From Clostridia bacterium (lineage in GTDB: Bacteria; Bacillota; Clostridia; Lachnospirales; Lachnospiraceae), in the NCBI GenBank assembly GCA_910574835.1, contig CAJTDE010000019.1, positions 1-64,000 of the forward strand: a DNA stretch of 64,000 bases, given 5' to 3'. The translations under genes were made by a program, and so were the position numbers. Under the pieces are notes generated by a model. That model worked only from the letters and a program-made list of their open reading frames with translations. It had not been told where the DNA came from and did not search any database. Below, in pieces: positions 45,179 through 53,283 of the stretch (positions are counted from its first letter, which is position 1; every line of letters starts with the position of its first letter).

Positions 45179-46570
45179 ATGGCACAGCTTTGGGGAGGGC
45201 GCTTTACGAAGGAAACGAATCAACTGGTCTACAACTTCAACGCGTCAATTTCATTTGATAAGAAGTTTTACAAACAGGATATGAAGGGCAGCATGGCCCA
45301 TGTGCGGATGCTGGCAAAGCAGGGGATTCTGAGCGAGGAAGAGCGGGACGTAATTCTGGCCGGAATCGAGGGGATACTTAAGGATGTGGAGAGCGGGAAG
45401 CTTGAGATCAGCGACGAATATGAAGACATCCACAGCTTTGTGGAGGCGACTCTGATTGACCGCATAGGCGATCCGGGAAAGAAGCTTCACACAGGGCGCA
45501 GCCGGAATGATCAGGTGGCTCTGGACATGAAGCTTTATACCAGAGATGAGATTTGCGGGATTGACGGTCTGGTGCGGAAGCTTCTTACGGTACTGCAAAG
45601 GCTGATGGAAGAGCACACGCAGACCATTATGCCGGGCTTTACCCATCTGCAGAAGGCGCAGCCGATTACGCTGGCTCATCATCTGGGGGCATATTTTGAA
45701 ATGTTTAAGCGGGATCGGGGGAGGCTTGCCGATATCTATGAGCGGATGAATTACTGCCCTCTTGGATCAGGGGCTTTGGCGGGAACGACTTATCCTCTGG
45801 ATCGGGAATATACGGCGGAGCTTCTCGCATTTGCAGGGCCGACGCTTAACAGCATGGATTCCGTGTCGGATCGGGATTATCTGATTGAACTGCTTTCGGC
45901 GCTTTCCACAATTATGATGCATCTGAGCCGGTTTTCCGAGGAGATTATTATCTGGAATACCAATGAGTATCGGTTTGTGGAGATTGATGACGCCTACAGC
46001 ACGGGAAGCAGCATTATGCCCCAGAAAAAGAACCCGGATATTGCGGAACTGGTTCGGGGAAAGACAGGCCGGGTGTATGGTGCGCTGATTTCGCTGCTTA
46101 CGACTATGAAGGGACTGCCGCTTGCTTATAATAAGGATATGCAGGAGGATAAGGAGCTGACCTTTGATGCGTTTGATACGGTGAAGGGATGCCTGGCCCT
46201 CTTTACCGGGATGCTGGATACCATGAAGTTCAATAAGTCTCAGATGGCCGCAAGCGCTAGAAATGGTTTTACCAACGCCACGGACGCCGCAGATTATCTG
46301 GTAAATCACGGCGTGCCCTTCCGGGATGCTCATGGGGTGATTGGCCGTCTGGTGCTTTACTGCATTGAGCAGGGGAAGGCGATTGAGGAATTAAGCCTTG
46401 AGGAGCTTAAGGAAATCAGTCCCGTATTTGAGGAGGATATTTATGAGGCGGTCAGCATGGATACCTGTGTGAATAAGCGGCTGACCTTGGGAGCACCGGG
46501 GGAGAAGGCTATGGAACAGGTGATTTGCAAAAACCGGGAGTGGCTGGAAAGTCATGGGAGCTTGGGATAA
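45179..46570 (+). CDS. argH: Argininosuccinate lyase
   Basis: The enzyme splits argininosuccinate into arginine and fumarate, the last step of arginine synthesis. The family signature GSSIMPQKKNPD (catalytic Ser loop) is complete; TGRSRNDQVALD and FTHLQKAQPITLAHH are also present. About 463 residues, as expected. The start at 45179 (MAQLWGGRFT) fits the family; an upstream TTG at 45149 also has a ribosome site (AGAGGA) and would add ten residues. No argG is adjacent, so the gene stands alone between two terminators. Confidence 0.95.
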   Translation: MAQLWGGRFTKETNQLVYNFNASISFDKKFYKQDMKGSMAHVRMLAKQGILSEEERDVILAGIEGILKDVESGKLEISDEYEDIHSFVEATLIDRIGDPGKKLHTGRSRNDQVALDMKLYTRDEICGIDGLVRKLLTVLQRLMEEHTQTIMPGFTHLQKAQPITLAHHLGAYFEMFKRDRGRLADIYERMNYCPLGSGALAGTTYPLDREYTAELLAFAGPTLNSMDSVSDRDYLIELLSALSTIMMHLSRFSEEIIIWNTNEYRFVEIDDAYSTGSSIMPQKKNPDIAELVRGKTGRVYGALISLLTTMKGLPLAYNKDMQEDKELTFDAFDTVKGCLALFTGMLDTMKFNKSQMAASARNGFTNATDAADYLVNHGVPFRDAHGVIGRLVLYCIEQGKAIEELSLEELKEISPVFEEDIYEAVSMDTCVNKRLTLGAPGEKAMEQVICKNREWLESHGSLG

Positions 46571-46589
46571 AAATTTTTATATGAGAAAA

Positions 46590-46627
46590 GCAGATCTTGC
46601 GTGTTAAAACGCAGGGTCTGTTTTTTT
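46590..46627 (+). terminator. Terminator of argH
   Basis: CAGATCTTGCGT and ACGCAGGGTCTG form a stem with mismatches and a short loop, followed by seven T. Confidence 0.8.
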
Positions 46628-46727
46628 GGCTGAAAAGCTTGTCTAAGTATGTCAAAATATTGGAAAGAAATTTGACAAATTATAGATTTTTTTACTTGGA
46701 TATGGTAAAGTGTTAAATAAATGAAAT

Positions 46728-46966
46728 GACAGGGATATTACGGAACTGGAATCAGTAATGTGCTTTACGGTTCACAAATCGATTTACAGACACATGCACT
46801 TGTGGCTGGAAATTGATTTAGATAAGGTGAACAGTAAGGGATATTACGGAACTGGAATCAGTAATATTCTTAACCATGCACAAATCAATTTACAGTTACA
46901 TGACTTTGTGACTGGAAATTGATTTTAAACCGGTGTATGGTGAAGAATATTACGGAACTGGAATAG
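46728..46966 (+). repeat. Family A palindromic repeats before rnfC, two full units
   Basis: Unit 1 is 46755-46847 and unit 2 is 46861-46953, both exactly 93 nt, separated by the 13-nt spacer GGAACTGGAATCA. Outer arms differ between the units but stay complementary: CTTTACGGTTCAC with GTGAACAGTAAG in unit 1, and TTCTTAACCAT with ATGGTGAAGAA in unit 2. Inner hairpins run from AAATCRATTT to AAATTGATTT. A partial arm (46728-46741) precedes. The last spacer, GGAACTGGAATAGAAAGGG, runs into the rnfC ribosome site. Confidence 0.8.
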
Positions 46967-46978
46967 AAAGGGAAACGA

Positions 46979-48319
46979 GTGCTTATGTTAAGAAAAACTT
47001 TTCAGGGAGGCGTGCACCCGGCGGACGGAAAGGAATTTGCCAGAAACATACCCTACCGCGTCTATCTCCCCAAAGGAGATCTGGTCTTTCCGCTGAATCA
47101 GCATATCGGCAAGCCGGCCAGACCGGTTGTGCAAAAAGGGGATCTGGTTCTTACGGGCCAGCTTTTGGCAGAGGCGGACGGTTTCGTATCCGCCAACATT
47201 GTCAGCTCATGCTCCGGCAAGGTAAAGGCTGTTGAAAACCGCAAAACCGTAGCAGGCCCGTCCGTCCCCTGCATCGTAGTGGAAAACGACGGAAATTACA
47301 CCTTGGCCGAGGGCATCGGAACAGAAAATGACGCAACCAATCTCACAAGCCAGGAGATTCTGGAAAAAATCAAAGCCGCAGGTATCATCGGCCTGGGAGG
47401 AGCAGGCTTCCCCACCCATGTCAAGCTTGCGCCGAAAAATCCCCGGGAGATTGAATACGTCATAGCCAACGGCGCCGAGTGCGAGCCTTACATTACCTGC
47501 GACGATCAATTGATGCGGACAAAAGGCAGCGAAATTGTGGAAGGGCTGAAAATTATGCTGCGCCTATTCCCAAATGCCGGGGGCGTGATCTTAATTGAGG
47601 AAAATAAACCGGAAGCCATCAAAGCGATGGAACAAGCCTGTGCCGGACAGGAAAAGATTCACATCCGGGCCGTACATACAAAATACCCCCAGGGCGGCGA
47701 GCGTTCCGTTATCAGCGTAATAGCCGGAAAGCATCTGAAGCTTGGCATGCTTCCGGCAGACGCAGGCTGTGTGGTGGATAACGTAGCTACGGTCCACGCC
47801 ATTTACCGGGCCGTGTGCAAATCGGAGCCGGTGATGGAGCGCGGCTTTACCGTATCGGGAGACGGGGTCAAAAGTCCCTGCAATCTGATGGTGCGGATAG
47901 GAACCAGCTTTGCGGAAGTACTCGAGGAGGCCGGAGGCATCCGGGAGGGTGTAAAAGCCCGGAAGATGCTCTGCGGCGGTCCCATGATGGGAATAGCTCT
48001 TGTTTCCCCGGATGTTCCCATTTGCAAAAATAACAATGCGCTGACTGTTCTAACTACGGACCCGGTGGAGGAGGCGGAAAAGACCCGGACTGCCTGCCTG
48101 CGCTGCGGACGCTGCAATCAGGTCTGCCCTCTGGGACTGACGCCGCAGATGATGGCCGTTGCCGCGGAAAAGAAGAATTATGAGCGTTATGAGAAGAAGC
48201 TGTATGGCCTGGAGTGTATCGCCTGCGGCTCCTGCACCTATATCTGCCCGGCAAAACGGCCCTTGATGCAGCTCTTTAAGCAGGCGAAGGCCGAGATTAT
48301 GGCAGCGAAGAGAAGATAG
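46979..48319 (+). CDS. rnfC: Rnf electron transport complex, subunit C
   Basis: This peripheral subunit takes electrons from NADH or passes them to NAD in the ion-pumping ferredoxin:NAD oxidoreductase. The N-terminal part has FQGGVHPADGKEFA and the nucleotide-binding GLGGAGFPTHVKL. Two 4Fe-4S motifs lie near the C-terminus: CLRCGRCNQVCP and CIACGSCTYICP. It is 446 residues long. GTG at 46979 lies 5 nt after AAAGGGA; an ATG at 46985 is possible. It opens the operon rnfC, D-G fusion, E, A, B. Confidence 0.93.
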   Translation: MLMLRKTFQGGVHPADGKEFARNIPYRVYLPKGDLVFPLNQHIGKPARPVVQKGDLVLTGQLLAEADGFVSANIVSSCSGKVKAVENRKTVAGPSVPCIVVENDGNYTLAEGIGTENDATNLTSQEILEKIKAAGIIGLGGAGFPTHVKLAPKNPREIEYVIANGAECEPYITCDDQLMRTKGSEIVEGLKIMLRLFPNAGGVILIEENKPEAIKAMEQACAGQEKIHIRAVHTKYPQGGERSVISVIAGKHLKLGMLPADAGCVVDNVATVHAIYRAVCKSEPVMERGFTVSGDGVKSPCNLMVRIGTSFAEVLEEAGGIREGVKARKMLCGGPMMGIALVSPDVPICKNNNALTVLTTDPVEEAEKTRTACLRCGRCNQVCPLGLTPQMMAVAAEKKNYERYEKKLYGLECIACGSCTYICPAKRPLMQLFKQAKAEIMAAKRR

Positions 48320-48332
48320 GGGGGCTTTAATA

Positions 48333-49871
48333 ATGGACAAATTATACAATGTTTCTTCCAGTCCGCATGCAAGAAACAGACTGACTACAGGCAAAGTCAT
48401 GTACCAGGTGATTCTTTCCCTGATGCCGGCCACAGTATTTGGTATCTACCGCTTCGGAACAGGGGCCTTTCTGGTGATTGCAGCCTCCGTTTTGTCTGCG
48501 GTTCTGACAGAATATATATTTGACCGGATCACCGGGCGGCCCAACACGGTAAAAGATGGAAGCGCAGTTGTCACAGGACTTCTTCTGGCGCTTTGCCTCC
48601 CGGCCTATGAGCCGCTTTACGTGCCTTGTCTGGGAAGCATTTTTGCCATTTTATTTGTAAAATGCTTCTTCGGCGGTATCGGACACAATTTTATGAACCC
48701 GGCCCTGGCAGGAAGGTGCTTTCTGCTGATATCCTTCAGCGGCGTGGTGGCTGATTTTTCTCTGGACGGAATGAGTTCGGCAACGCCTCTGGAGGCTCTT
48801 GCTTCCGGGCAGACGGTAAATGTGACGGATGCCTTTCTGGGCTTTGGAAACGGCGTAATCGGAAGTTCCATTCTGGCCCTGTGCATCGGCGGAATCTACC
48901 TGCTGGCAGTTCGGGCCATTACCTATGAAATTCCTCTGGCAACTCTGGTGTCATTTTCCGTGTTCCTGGCGTTGTTCGGCGGACATGGTTTGGACCTGGA
49001 ATTTATTATACTTCATCTGGTATCCGGGGGAATTATGATGGGCGCCCTGTTTATGGCAACAGATCCGGTGACTAGTCCGGTGACGTCCAAGGGACAGTTT
49101 ATTTTCGGCGGATTGATTGGCATCTTAAGCGGAATCTTCCGGGTATACGGAAGCGCGCCGGATTCCGCAAGCTACGCCATTATCATTGCAAATATGGCAG
49201 TTCCCCTTATTGATGAGATTTCCGTGCCCGTGCCCTTTGGCCTCAGAAAGCCTAGGGAGGGGAAGAGGGGGATACCCAAATCGGCTGTGATTCTCTGTGT
49301 GATTACATTGATTGCCGGGGCGGCCTTAAGCAGCGTGTATGTGATGACAGAGGATCAGATTGCGGTACAAAAGGCAGAGGCAAAGGCGGCTTCCTATCGT
49401 GAGGTATGTCCCGACGCGGCTGATTTTACCTTGGATGAGAAGATTAACGGCGCTATCGAAGCTCTGGAGGGCGAGGTTTACGGCACGGACTTTGGCAAAG
49501 CCTACATCAATGAGGCAGCCGTGGGAGTGGATGGAAGCGGCGTTCCCGTTGGGTATGTGCTCAGTGTCACAAGCGGCGACGGCTTTGAGGGAAATATCAC
49601 CATGTCCGTGTGTATTCTGCCGGACGGAACAGTTGGCGGCATTGCCTTTACGGAGCTGAATGAGACGGCAGGTATGGGAATGCTCTGCGGCGAAGATGCA
49701 TTTAAGGGTCAGTTTGCAGGAGTGAATGCAGAGCGGTTTACCCTGAATAAAGCAGGAGATTCCACGGCGGACAATGAGATTGACACGGTGTCCGGAGCCT
49801 CCACTTCTTCGGGAGCGGTGGTCAACGCGGTCAATGCGGCCTTGGATTTCTTTGGCACATACATCAAGTAA
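48333..49871 (+). CDS. rnfD: Fused Rnf subunits D and G in one polypeptide
   Basis: The frame is open for 512 codons and holds two known subunits. Residues 1 to about 305 are RnfD, a membrane protein with about nine helices and the flavin-attachment motif MSSATPLEAL (about residue 150). After a short basic linker (GLRKPREGKRGIPK) comes RnfG (about 318-512), with one helix (VILCVITLIAGAALSSVYV), the FMN-binding domain and the motif DTVSGASTSSGA, in which Ser takes the place of the usual flavin-bearing Thr. RnfD and RnfG are normally separate genes. RnfG lacks its own Met and ribosome site here. The gene follows rnfC by 13 bp. Confidence 0.92.
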   Translation: MDKLYNVSSSPHARNRLTTGKVMYQVILSLMPATVFGIYRFGTGAFLVIAASVLSAVLTEYIFDRITGRPNTVKDGSAVVTGLLLALCLPAYEPLYVPCLGSIFAILFVKCFFGGIGHNFMNPALAGRCFLLISFSGVVADFSLDGMSSATPLEALASGQTVNVTDAFLGFGNGVIGSSILALCIGGIYLLAVRAITYEIPLATLVSFSVFLALFGGHGLDLEFIILHLVSGGIMMGALFMATDPVTSPVTSKGQFIFGGLIGILSGIFRVYGSAPDSASYAIIIANMAVPLIDEISVPVPFGLRKPREGKRGIPKSAVILCVITLIAGAALSSVYVMTEDQIAVQKAEAKAASYREVCPDAADFTLDEKINGAIEALEGEVYGTDFGKAYINEAAVGVDGSGVPVGYVLSVTSGDGFEGNITMSVCILPDGTVGGIAFTELNETAGMGMLCGEDAFKGQFAGVNAERFTLNKAGDSTADNEIDTVSGASTSSGAVVNAVNAALDFFGTYIK

Positions 49872-49883
49872 GGGGGGAACGAA

Positions 49884-50564
49884 ATGAAACCATGTATGGA
49901 GCGTATTTATAATGGGATATTAAAGGAAAATCCGGCGCTGGTGCTGATGCTCGGCATGTGTCCCACCCTGGCGGTTACTACCTCGGCGGTGAATGGGTTC
50001 GGTATGGGAGTGTCTACCCTGGCGGTGCTGGTGGTGTCCAATTTGGTGATTTCCCTTCTTAGGAAGGTGATTCCCGACGAGGTTCGGCTTCCGGCTTATA
50101 TTGTAATTGTGGCTTCCCTGGTTACGGTGGTGGAGCTTTTGACAGAGGCTTATGTTCCGGCGCTTTACAGCGCTCTTGGAATCTACATTCCTCTGATTGT
50201 GGTGAATTGTATTATTCTGGGAAGGGCGGAGGCGTTTGCCTCTAAGAATCCGCCTGTGCTCTCTGCTATGGACGGCGTGGGAATGGGGCTTGGCTTTACC
50301 ATTGCTCTGACGGTGATTGGGCTTGTCCGGGAGCTTTTGGGGGCGGGGACGGCCTTTGGCTTTGAAGTGATGCCAAAGTCCTTTCCTCCGATTGCCATCT
50401 TTATCAAAGCGCCGGGGGCGTTTCTGGTGCTGATGATGATTATTATGATCATGAATGCGATACATATCAATACACGGGCAAATAAGGTGGTGGAGGGCTG
50501 TGACGGCTGCTGCGCGTCATGTGCAAAGTCCTGTGATACAGAGGAAGGGGGAGAGGAAAAATGA
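49884..50564 (+). CDS. rnfE: Rnf electron transport complex, subunit E
   Basis: This membrane subunit of 226 residues has six helices, with the family blocks NPALVLMLGMCPTLAVTTSA and GIYIPLIVVNCIILGRAEAF. Together with RnfA it forms the ion-moving core and shares a membrane 2Fe-2S site through the Cys in MCP and NC. The C-terminal tail CDGCCASCAKSCD holds five Cys and is an extra not seen in the core family as I know it. AAGGGGGG precedes the ATG. It overlaps rnfA by 4 nt. Confidence 0.92.
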   Translation: MKPCMERIYNGILKENPALVLMLGMCPTLAVTTSAVNGFGMGVSTLAVLVVSNLVISLLRKVIPDEVRLPAYIVIVASLVTVVELLTEAYVPALYSALGIYIPLIVVNCIILGRAEAFASKNPPVLSAMDGVGMGLGFTIALTVIGLVRELLGAGTAFGFEVMPKSFPPIAIFIKAPGAFLVLMMIIMIMNAIHINTRANKVVEGCDGCCASCAKSCDTEEGGEEK

Positions 50565-51136
50565 CTTCGCTGATTATGATTGTGATTTCTACGGCGCTGA
50601 TTAACAATGTGGTGCTGAACCAGTTTTTGGGCATCTGTTCCTTCCTGGGAGTATCCAGACAGATTAAGACCTCCGCAAGCCTGGGGGGAGCGGTTATTTT
50701 TGTCATTACGATTTCCTCTGCGGTGGCGAGCCTTTTGTATGACTTTGTTCTGGTTCCGCTGAACCTTACATATCTTAAGACTATTGTATTTATTCTGGTG
50801 ATTGCGGCGCTGGTGCAGCTGGTGGAGATGTTTTTGAAAAAGACTTCGCGGGCCGTTTACCAGGCTTTGGGTATTTATCTGCCTTTGATTACGACCAACT
50901 GTGCGGTCCTTGGCGTGGCTTTAACCAATGTGCAGAATGGATTTAATCTGTTGGAGAGTGTTTTGGCCGGCTTTGGAACGGCGGTTGGATATACGGTTGC
51001 CATTGTGCTTCTGGCCGGTATCCGGGAGCGGATTGACGAGGACGCGATTCCGGCGCCCTTGCGGGGAGCGCCCATAGTACTGCTGTGCGCTGTGCTGATG
51101 GCGATTGCGTTTATGGGATTCGGGGGATTGTCGTAG
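50561..51136 (+). CDS. rnfA: Rnf electron transport complex, subunit A
   Basis: This 191-residue membrane subunit has six helices and is the partner of RnfE. The family blocks are INNVVLNQFLGICSFLGVS and LGIYLPLITTNCAVLGVAL, in which Cys residues match those of RnfE. The first codon overlaps the rnfE stop. After it come two family B palindromes and then rnfB, so this is the only long gap inside the operon. Confidence 0.94.
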   Translation: MTSLIMIVISTALINNVVLNQFLGICSFLGVSRQIKTSASLGGAVIFVITISSAVASLLYDFVLVPLNLTYLKTIVFILVIAALVQLVEMFLKKTSRAVYQALGIYLPLITTNCAVLGVALTNVQNGFNLLESVLAGFGTAVGYTVAIVLLAGIRERIDEDAIPAPLRGAPIVLLCAVLMAIAFMGFGGLS

Positions 51137-51142
51137 CGGCTT

Positions 51143-51417
51143 TGCCCTTTCGTGCCGTCGCGCAGCGATAAGGCAAAGTCGCAAAGACGCACGAGAGGAA
51201 CTTTCATGAGGTCCTTTCGAATGAAAGTTTCTCTCAATACCAGTGCGTCGAAGCGACTTTGCCCTTTAGTGCCGTCGCGCAGCGACCAGGCAAAGTCGCA
51301 AAGACGCACGAGAGGAACTTTTATGAGTGCTTTTCGAATAAAAGTTTCTCTCAATACCAGTGTGTCGAAGCGACTTTGCCCTTTCGTGCCGTCGCGCAGC
51401 GACTTTAAATAGGAGGA
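51143..51417 (+). repeat. Family B palindromic repeats between rnfA and rnfB, two full units
   Basis: Unit 1 is 51172-51263 and unit 2 is 51289-51380, both 92 nt, with a 25-nt spacer that begins CTTTAGTGCCGTCGCGCAGC. The outer arms are GGCAAAGTCGC and GCGACTTTGCC. The middle arms are GACGCAC and GTGYGTC. The inner arms change together: CTTTCAT with ATGAAAG in unit 1, CTTTTAT with ATAAAAG in unit 2. A partial arm precedes at 51143-51150. The final spacer ends in TTTAAATAGGAGG, the rnfB ribosome site. Open frames in this stretch are read-through of the repeat. Confidence 0.82.
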
Positions 51418-51422
51418 TAAGG

Positions 51423-52211
51423 ATGCAGGGAATTGTAATAGCTACTCTCATTGTGGGAGTGATCGGGCTTTTGATAGGCGCCGCTTTAGTGGCCGCCGGG
51501 AAAAAGTTTTATGTGGAGGTTGACGAGAGAGAAGCGCTTGTACGGGAATGTCTGCCGGGGAACAACTGCGGCGGCTGCGGTCAGGCCGGTTGTGACGCGG
51601 CTGCGGCTGCTATTGTAAATGGAGAGGCGGAAGTAAATGTATGTCCCGTCTGCAATGAAAAGGCCATTCAGGAAATCAGTGCGATTATGGGAGTGGACGG
51701 CGTTCAGACCGTGAAGAAGAGAGCTTTTGTCCGCTGCGCCGGGACTTGTGAGAAGACTTCTGTGAAATGTAATTATGTGGGAATCCGCGACTGCCGGTCA
51801 GCAGTTATGTCCGGTTTGCCCGTCTGGGAATGTGATTATGGCTGTCTCGGCTTTGGTTCTTGTGTGGAAGCCTGTGCCTTTGACGCCATTCATGTAAGGG
51901 ACGGCGCTGCAGTTGTGGACCCGGATAAATGCACGGGCTGCGGTCGCTGTGCCTCCGTTTGCCCTAAAAATCTGATTGAGCTGCTCCCCGGCGATGCAAA
52001 AGCGGCCGTTGCCTGCTCCAGCAAGGCAAGAGGGCCGGAGGTTAAAAAGGCATGTTCTGCCGGCTGCATCGGCTGTAAGCTCTGTACAAAACAGTGTGAG
52101 GCGGAAGCGATTCAGGTGGAGAATAACCTGGCCGGCATTGATTATGATAAATGCGTGGGCTGTGAGAAATGTATGGAGAAGTGTCCGGCAAAGGCCATTG
52201 TGCGGCCGTAG
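51423..52211 (+). CDS. rnfB: Rnf electron transport complex, subunit B (ferredoxin-type)
   Basis: This subunit of 262 residues accepts electrons from reduced ferredoxin. One N-terminal helix (about residues 4-25) is followed by the NCGGCGQAGCDAAA motif for a 4Fe-4S cluster. Further Cys-rich ferredoxin modules include CTGCGRCASVCPK, CIGCKLCTKQC and CVGCEKCMEKCP, so five or six clusters are likely, as in clostridial RnfB. The ATG at 51423 lies 6-7 nt after AGGAGG, which comes from the tail of the family B repeat. It is the last gene of the operon. Confidence 0.94.
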   Translation: MQGIVIATLIVGVIGLLIGAALVAAGKKFYVEVDEREALVRECLPGNNCGGCGQAGCDAAAAAIVNGEAEVNVCPVCNEKAIQEISAIMGVDGVQTVKKRAFVRCAGTCEKTSVKCNYVGIRDCRSAVMSGLPVWECDYGCLGFGSCVEACAFDAIHVRDGAAVVDPDKCTGCGRCASVCPKNLIELLPGDAKAAVACSSKARGPEVKKACSAGCIGCKLCTKQCEAEAIQVENNLAGIDYDKCVGCEKCMEKCPAKAIVRP

Positions 52212-52411
52212 TTATTTACGCAATTGTACTGACTGTGGGGCGAAAAGAAGCCGAGTACGCCTTGCACAAGTACTTACAGGTTTATAACCATGCTGATAGC
52301 TGATAGAGGCCGATGTTTGTGCATTGGTGTATAAAGCTTTATTGTGGTGCTTATGTAGGGGATGCTTGATTAAAATATCTTTAATAAAGCATGAAAGGAG
52401 AAAACTATTTT

Positions 52412-52897
52412 ATGGGTAAAAATTTTCAATATACGAAACAATTCGTTTTTTATACTGACAAAGAAATTGAAGAACGGTTAGATAAGTCTGATTATAAAGA
52501 TTCGTATAAATGGTTTGATACTGACATACCAGCTGATAACCCAGAGTTAATTAGACCTAGTAATAGTTTTGAAAATAAGCTTGCTGAAGCACAAATATTT
52601 TATTTTGCATATATAAAATTTTTCAAAAAGAATAATCAATTATATGGGATTGTTGCAGGTAAAACAAAGTCTAAATTGGTTAATAGAACTTCTGATGTGA
52701 ATTTTACGAAAAATTTAAAATATGCACCTAAAACCAAATGGAATGCAAAAGAATTTCTTGTTTTGAGTAATCTTGAGTGGGAAAAAAATAAAATTTTAAT
52801 AATTATTCCAAAACAAATCGAAGTTGGATTAAAAGAGAAAGAAGCAAAACAAGTAGAAAATTGGTTGCAAAAAGAATTTAATTTATTCGGCAGTTGA
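52412..52897 (+). CDS. AT-rich hypothetical protein, 161 residues
   Basis: I do not recognise this protein. It is Lys/Asn-rich with no signal or membrane helix. The middle block LYGIVAGKTKSKLVNRTSDVNF loosely recalls GIY-YIG-like starts, but the catalytic pattern is not convincing. The base content is far more AT-rich than its neighbours, which suggests recent transfer. AAAGGAG lies 11 nt before the ATG at 52412; an ATG at 52391 has no ribosome site. It sits between the rnf operon and a toxin-antitoxin pair. Confidence 0.55.
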   Translation: MGKNFQYTKQFVFYTDKEIEERLDKSDYKDSYKWFDTDIPADNPELIRPSNSFENKLAEAQIFYFAYIKFFKKNNQLYGIVAGKTKSKLVNRTSDVNFTKNLKYAPKTKWNAKEFLVLSNLEWEKNKILIIIPKQIEVGLKEKEAKQVENWLQKEFNLFGS

Positions 52898-52963
52898 TAT
52901 TGAAAGCGGTTAGTTTTAGAATTAGCTGTTTTCTTTCTGAAAAATATAAGGTTAATGCAGTAC

Positions 52964-52991
52964 TTGATATTTGCCAAAAACAGCATATAAT
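52964..52991 (+). promoter_or_regulatory. Promoter of the toxin-antitoxin pair
   Basis: TTGATA and TATAAT with a 16-bp spacer lie about 50 bp before the antitoxin start, inside AT-rich sequence. Confidence 0.6.
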
Positions 52992-53040
52992 AAACTTAGC
53001 TAAGATAGCTAAAGGCGCTGACTGGAATGGAGGTATCATT

Positions 53041-53283
53041 TTGACACAGGTAAATATGCTAGAAGCCAAGACGGATTTATCAAAACTGGTAAGAATGCTT
53101 GAAACAAAAGAAGAGGATGTTATTTATCTGGCAAGGAACGGAACGGCTGTTGTGCAGATGACGCTGATCCCAAAGGCTTCCTGTCAGAAGCGCATCGGCG
53201 CGGCAGAGGGAAAATTCAAGATTCCGGACGAGTTTGATGCATGGGATAAAGAGATTGAAGAGATGTTTGGAGGAGAGATATGA
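53041..53283 (+). CDS. Phd/YefM-type antitoxin
   Basis: This 80-residue protein has the typical N-terminal DNA-binding fold of the Phd/YefM family: VNMLEAKTDLSKLVRMLE followed by DVIYLARNGTAVVQMTLI. The C-terminal tail (FDAWDKEIEEMFGGEI) should wrap the toxin. The TTG at 53041 follows GGAGGTAT. It overlaps the toxin gene by 4 nt. It likely represses its own promoter together with the toxin. Confidence 0.85.
   Translation: MTQVNMLEAKTDLSKLVRMLETKEEDVIYLARNGTAVVQMTLIPKASCQKRIGAAEGKFKIPDEFDAWDKEIEEMFGGEI

Noticed and set aside
50875-51412. Open frames on both strands between rnfA and rnfB that encode repeated peptides
   Set aside because: They read through the two family B palindromes; the repeated peptide is a by-product of the DNA repeat and there is no matching protein signal.
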